DNA of 64,000 nucleotides from Hyposmocoma kahamanoa (lineage: Eukaryota > Arthropoda > Insecta > Lepidoptera > Cosmopterigidae): the NCBI RefSeq assembly GCF_003589595.1, contig NW_020655740.1:742730-806729 (forward strand), given 5' to 3'. The notes beneath the pieces are model-generated. The model was given only the letters and a program-made list of their open reading frames with translations. It ran no database searches and had not been told where the DNA came from. Positions 60,218-64,000 of the stretch are shown here, piece by piece. How positions within the stretch are numbered: position 1 is the stretch's first letter; each line of letters opens with the position of its first letter. The position numbers and the translations under genes were made by a program.

Positions 60218-60502
60218 TTAGCGGCGGCCGGCTGCGTTCATGCCTTTGGGGAGAGCCAAGAGCGAGTTGATGACATCCACGTTGCGCTTCTTCTGCTGGT
60301 CTCGGTAATCCGCTCCGCCGATCTCGCCTCGGGCAAAGATGGTCTGCCACTGCCTAATACGGTCACCTGGGCGCAACTCGAGCACAACTTCTTCGGGGTA
60401 CTCGTCCACCACGACGATAGAATCATCATGGTAGTGGCCGCCGTCAGCCATCGTCGCTGCCGTCAGCGTGGCGATCAGGAGACACAAGGAAACAATATTC
60501 AT
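60218..60502 (-). CDS. Pdf: Pigment-dispersing factor (PDF) neuropeptide precursor, 94 aa
   Basis: Single-exon frame on the minus strand encoding a neuropeptide precursor. The chosen start (60502) has A at -3 and begins a clear signal peptide (MNIVSLCLLIATLTAATMA, residues 1-19); an in-frame ATG at 60592 would add 30 residues before it. A PDF-associated spacer (about 20-70) follows, then the dibasic cleavage site KKR (71-73), the 18-residue peptide NVDVINSLLALPKGMNAA (74-91), Gly92 as amide donor and Arg-Arg 93-94 before the stop. The INSLL.LPK core, length and C-terminal position are diagnostic of PDF, the amidated circadian clock-output peptide released by brain neurons and acting on a class B1 receptor. 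The C-terminus reads N-A-A where most insect PDFs have N-D-A. The promoter TATA box is listed separately. Confidence 0.93.
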   Translation of the reverse strand: MNIVSLCLLIATLTAATMADGGHYHDDSIVVVDEYPEEVVLELRPGDRIRQWQTIFARGEIGGADYRDQQKKRNVDVINSLLALPKGMNAAGRR

Positions 60503-60628
60503 CTTAGCCAAAAACGTGAACGTCACTGACTCAAATTTTGTCTCTAGAGTAGAGCACAGATTTTCAGAAGCTAGAGCTCTTTGCAAGTGCACTCGATGAT
60601 TGTGTTTCAGGTAGCCGGCAACACCGCT

Positions 60629-60635
60629 ATTTATA
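60629..60635 (-). promoter_or_regulatory. TATA box of the PDF gene
   Basis: TATAAAT on the minus strand, about 127 bp before the chosen ATG. A start site 25-30 bp downstream would fall near 60600, giving a leader of about 100 nt. Confidence 0.6.
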
Positions 60636-60639
60636 CTGA

Positions 60640-62440
60640 AAATCTTCGCAATGCACGAGGTTGTTACTTAAGAACAGTATTAAGATTTATATCTTATCCC
60701 GTTGCATTAAGGTTATTGTAATGGTGTCTTCCCCTTCGTTCGGTGGAGCGTGTGACGGCTGTAGCCCACGCCGCGGCGTGTTTTCGACAGCCAACAACTC
60801 CGCATGACAACTTGCGCACTTTCTAGTTTTATTGTTTTTAGCACTGTATCTGTAGGTACCATTCGTTATATAAGCCTTGGTTTGTTTTTCTTATTGATTA
60901 ATTTTGAAAATAGATTTATTTGTTAAAATTATTTGTATACATGTTTAATAGTGTCTCGTGGCTATGGGCACATTCAGAGACTAAAAAATATGGTCATTAT
61001 TTTGTCCCGATATTTATACGATATCATCGTGTTTGATTTATTTGAAGGGCTTATTTTTGAAAAAGGAAAAGGGAAGCATATTAAACCTTTTTATTAAAAA
61101 AAAAAATCTCAATAGTCAGTTACCGTGGACGATAACTGAAACGCATATAGAATTCCTCTTGACAACAAACTATGTGTCCAAATACAAATAGCTGCTGTAC
61201 ACTCTTGAGGAGTTCCTCCCACCCGTCTGGCCATTTCTATCAACAGATCAGCTCTAGGTTACCATAAAATTATATTTTTATTGAAATTCAATAAACCGGA
61301 TTTATCTCCTAATTTGCCACTTTTCAACATTTGAATATTTTCTAAAAAAACAGCCGAATTGAGAATCTCCTCTTTTTTGAAGTCAAGTAAAAGATTGATT
61401 TAAATGGACAACTCCGCGCCCGCGCGTGGTGTGTTGTCGTTCGTATAAATACACGGAATTACACCCGCCGTACTCCCGACTCGACACTGATTTTTTGAAA
61501 TTAAGCCCTTAGAATAATACATACGCATAGAATGATAGTTTCATATCAAACGAACTGTCACAAGTGAGGCAAAAATCAAATTCATGTAGGCTAGTTTTGG
61601 TAGTAGGTTAATTTTCGGTTTTAGTGAATATTTATATAAAAATACAAGTTGAAACGCGTTGCTTCCTTGTGGAATGTGATGTTAGTATCTATTTTATGTT
61701 TGACTGACGTATTTTTACACTCATTTACCGTACATTTCGTCATTTTTAGCTAAAATTCTGGAGCTGTTCGCGGTGCAAGTTGACCTTGAGCAATGAAGGT
61801 CCGCCCGCTCGTGCAGGCCCTTTGGGCGTGCTTCAATTTGCCTCACTTAGCGTGTGCGGACTAGGTTTCTATGCGTTATTATTCTAAGTTTACGCCTTTG
61901 TTTTCTGTCTAAATTAATGCAAAATCTAAATGCGATAATCTAAGGACAGGGCGAAATGACGAATTTAGGCTTATTTACACCAGTGGGCTACATCACGCTG
62001 ATGATGAAAACTCGCACGACAATTTCCAGATATAACGCAATTATGTTAACGTCTTGTGTTTATTGATGGCATAATTCGACTTCTGTGATAGTTAAGTGAC
62101 TTAGTATTAAATCTGGAGTACCCATTCTTTATGCTGATCACAAGGTACTGCCTCAACAGCACGTAGGTATGTAGGCACTTAGTATGCCGATCGTGCAGTT
62201 GCCGAATAAACAGTACCTAGCTTTATTATGATCAGGTTGTTGGTACCTGGAATATTGCAGAAATGGATTTCTGACAAACTTGTTATGTGTGTCATTGCTT
62301 ACGGATTTGGGAGTCAGCTCTGTTTTACAAATAAACTCATGAACATATTGAGAGGAACGCTAGTTACAACTCTTTTTTTAAAAAAACGACCTCAACAGCT
62401 TGTGGAATTACATCTATCAAGCCCTAGTTTGCCATCCGCC
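60640..62440. other. Upstream region of the PDF gene; no other gene recognised
   Basis: Contains a GC-rich stretch at 60720-60800 (GCCCACGCCGCGGCGTG) that may belong to PDF regulation, a TATAAATA at about 61446 in CpG-rich context, and a GTGAGGCAAA/TTTGCCTCAC inverted pair (about 61563 and 61841). A GAATCTCCTCTTTTTTGAAGTC repeat tail lies at 61360. No coding region was found. Confidence 0.4.
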
Positions 62441-62447
62441 TATAGAC

Positions 62448-62623
62448 TGCCTCCGTGGCCGAACGGTTACCATGCCGGACTGCCACGCAGAGGTCCCAGG
62501 TTCGATTCCCGGGCCGGGAGAAATATTTATATGGCCTACATTTATTTCTCTCGTGAGACCCGCGACACAGGGTTTCCCTAGTGCGGGGCTATGTTGAGTG
62601 TGTGCGTTATTATAAAAAAAAAT
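62448..62623 (+). mobile_element. SINE-2 copy 6, internally deleted
   Basis: Head intact (A box TGGCCGAACGG, B box GGTTCGATTCC). The body jumps from CTCTCGTGAG directly to ACCCGCGACACAGGG, losing about 50 bp present in copy 3. Ends CGGGGCTATGTTGAGTGTGTGCG plus an A-rich tail. Confidence 0.88.
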
Positions 62624-62629
62624 CCAAAC

Positions 62630-62945
62630 CCATAAAATAAAAATAAAATAAAAAATAAAAATCATTTATTTCGGACTTGCATCCATATAAGTGTTAGTAA
62701 CAATTTGCTTAATCCTATGTTAGTGCCTTATAAAAATATTATTATTGTAACTTAACCTAACGTCTTTGGCGAGATGGACGCTGGTCCAGTGTCGCATAAT
62801 CGCACTGTCCACGTCCAATCTCGCCGCGACCGTCTGCAGGAGGCTGTTGGGGCTGCCACGCACACGATAGATTAGAGAAGCGATGCTCTTTCGGATGATA
62901 GCTGAGAAACTATCAACCTCAACCTTAAAGGGGAATATTTTCTTC
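62630..62945 (-). mobile_element. 5'-truncated LINE 3' end (same family as 20516-21247)
   Basis: The minus strand reads FSAIIRKSIASLIYRVRGSP and LDVDSAIMRHWTSVHL, matching the C-terminal block of the nested LINE at 20981-21240, and then a 3' UTR with complement of TTTATTTCGGACTTGCATCC. It ends in an AAATAA-rich tail beside SINE-2 copy 6. Confidence 0.75.
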
Positions 62946-63600
62946 AAATTTAAATTTTAATACTAAGGTACCCTCAATTCAACAAAAAATATTCATCAAA
63001 ATTGGTCCACAAACTCCGCGTGGCATGCACAAAATTCTATCAATATTTTATTCATTTACAATTGCTATTATACAATGATCTTATACTACACGTATAGATA
63101 AAAATCATTGCTTATATACATCTTATATATTCTTACCAGAACTAGATATTTAAATCTTTCCAATTACTGTCTGCTTCGTGAGTGCAGTCTTTTATCACTA
63201 CCACTTGCGATCACTAGTAACTTCCGACCAACAGAATTAAAAAAGTAGGATTTTCTCAGTCTTGATCGCCATCATTTCCTCTGGCTGTTCTTAGCGATGT
63301 GCCAGCCTCCGTACTAACTCGTAGTATCGGGCTCTAACAAACAACTTCATTACACAAAAAACAATAATTATAAAATTGCATAATCATGTCGGAACTTTTT
63401 GTTTAACAACCAGAATACAATGACTATAAATAATTTTCAATAACAGAGAATTTATTGTACTTATTTTTTGCGTCGTGTCCTGCGTAATTAATTCATCAAT
63501 TCGTTCTTCACACGCACACTACTTTACAATATGATAAGAACAACAACTGAGTCACACCGAGGCACCTGTGCTCAGCATATTATTCTCCGCCTATTGAATA
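62946..63600. other. Repeat tail and spacer
   Basis: TTCTTCAAATTTAAAT..ACTAAGGTACCCTC..TTCAACAAAAAATATTC at 62941-62990 matches the opening of the 19350/44275 duplicate. The rest is AT-rich without recognisable genes. Confidence 0.45.
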
Positions 63601-63614
63601 CCTATAGTCGACAT

Positions 63615-63690
63615 ATTGCCGTTACCAGGAATCGAACCAAGGACGCCCAGTTCGAAATATAACCGCCGCAGTAACATCGTGCGGTGTAAA
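63615..63690 (-). repeat. tRNA-like SINE head remnant
   Basis: On the minus strand GGTTCGATTCCTGG is a perfect B box and the upstream half is tRNA-like, but the A box is poor and no stem closes. Best read as a SINE or tRNA pseudogene. Confidence 0.4.
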
Positions 63691-63955
63691 CAATTTTAGA
63701 CTGGTATTTGTTCTTCCTATAGCTTGAAGCGGTCGATGAGTTTGATTTTGTATTCAACGTCATTTTGTGACAAATCTAGTTCTCATGGTGCTTGTTGAAA
63801 AATAATGTCATTTTAAGTAATTAATTGTGTTGTTGTTGTTCTTAATTTATTTATTGCGATGTTAGTACCTACAGGTATCACAACGATAAATACACCAAGT
63901 ATAAACATACCCCGTTGAGGTCTAATAAAAATAGACTTTAGTACCTCGTACCTAA

Positions 63956-64000
63956 GACACGGGGTGAACAAGCCATGTCGTCGTCGTCGCCTGGTCGTAA
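63956..64000 (+). repeat. Family A repeat, cut by the window end
   Basis: ACACGGGGTGAACAAGCC..CGCCTGGTCGTAA matches the family start, with a small (GTC)n expansion. Confidence 0.6.

Noticed and set aside
60122..60529. A 135-codon plus-strand frame at the PDF locus
   Set aside because: It is antisense to the PDF gene, and its peptide has no family features.

Overview
The window is AT-rich, intron-containing, repeat-dense DNA from an insect, most likely a moth or butterfly. The pointers are short exons with GT..AG junctions, a pigment-dispersing-factor precursor of insect type, an insect-type SLC22 organic cation transporter, and many interspersed families that look lepidopteran: tRNA-derived SINEs, MITEs with target-site duplications, 5'-truncated LINEs and a short element present about 20 times. 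Species cannot be fixed from sequence alone. No bacterial-style operons, CRISPR arrays or authentic tRNA/rRNA genes were seen.

Layout. (1) 1.2-6.8 kb, minus strand: a complete five-exon transporter gene (506 aa), whose introns hold a 1.6 kb long-TIR transposon and a 0.94 kb MITE ending 14 bp from the exon 1 splice donor. (2) 7-27 kb: mostly transposable-element debris. It includes foldback elements, a MITE family with perfect 8-bp target duplications, a truncated second copy of the 3' end of transporter exon 1, a 2.8 kb TIR element with a nested MITE, and a LINE fragment nested in another repeat. A candidate terminal coding exon of an unseen gene ends at 27.4 kb. (3) 27.5-30.8 kb, plus strand: a complete four-exon gene for a 607-aa secreted protein with a four-cysteine module and Gln/Asn-rich flanks. 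(4) 31-60 kb: long noncoding DNA with CpG-rich islets that may be promoters or first exons, one 180-codon orphan ORF, an inverted pair of about 0.85 kb repeats, LINE and SINE clusters, and a candidate minus-strand terminal exon at 57.3 kb. (5) 60.2-60.6 kb, minus strand: an intact single-exon neuropeptide gene (pigment-dispersing factor, 94 aa) with a TATA box. (6) 61-64 kb: more SINE, LINE and family-A repeats.

The three solid genes are not functionally linked by anything visible; they are separate eukaryotic transcription units. Much of the rest is mobile DNA, and nested insertions let part of its history be read: the window itself contains a near-empty-site comparison for one foldback element. 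Repeat-family names (family A, foldback family B, SINE-1/2) are local labels made for this annotation, based on comparing copies within the window.
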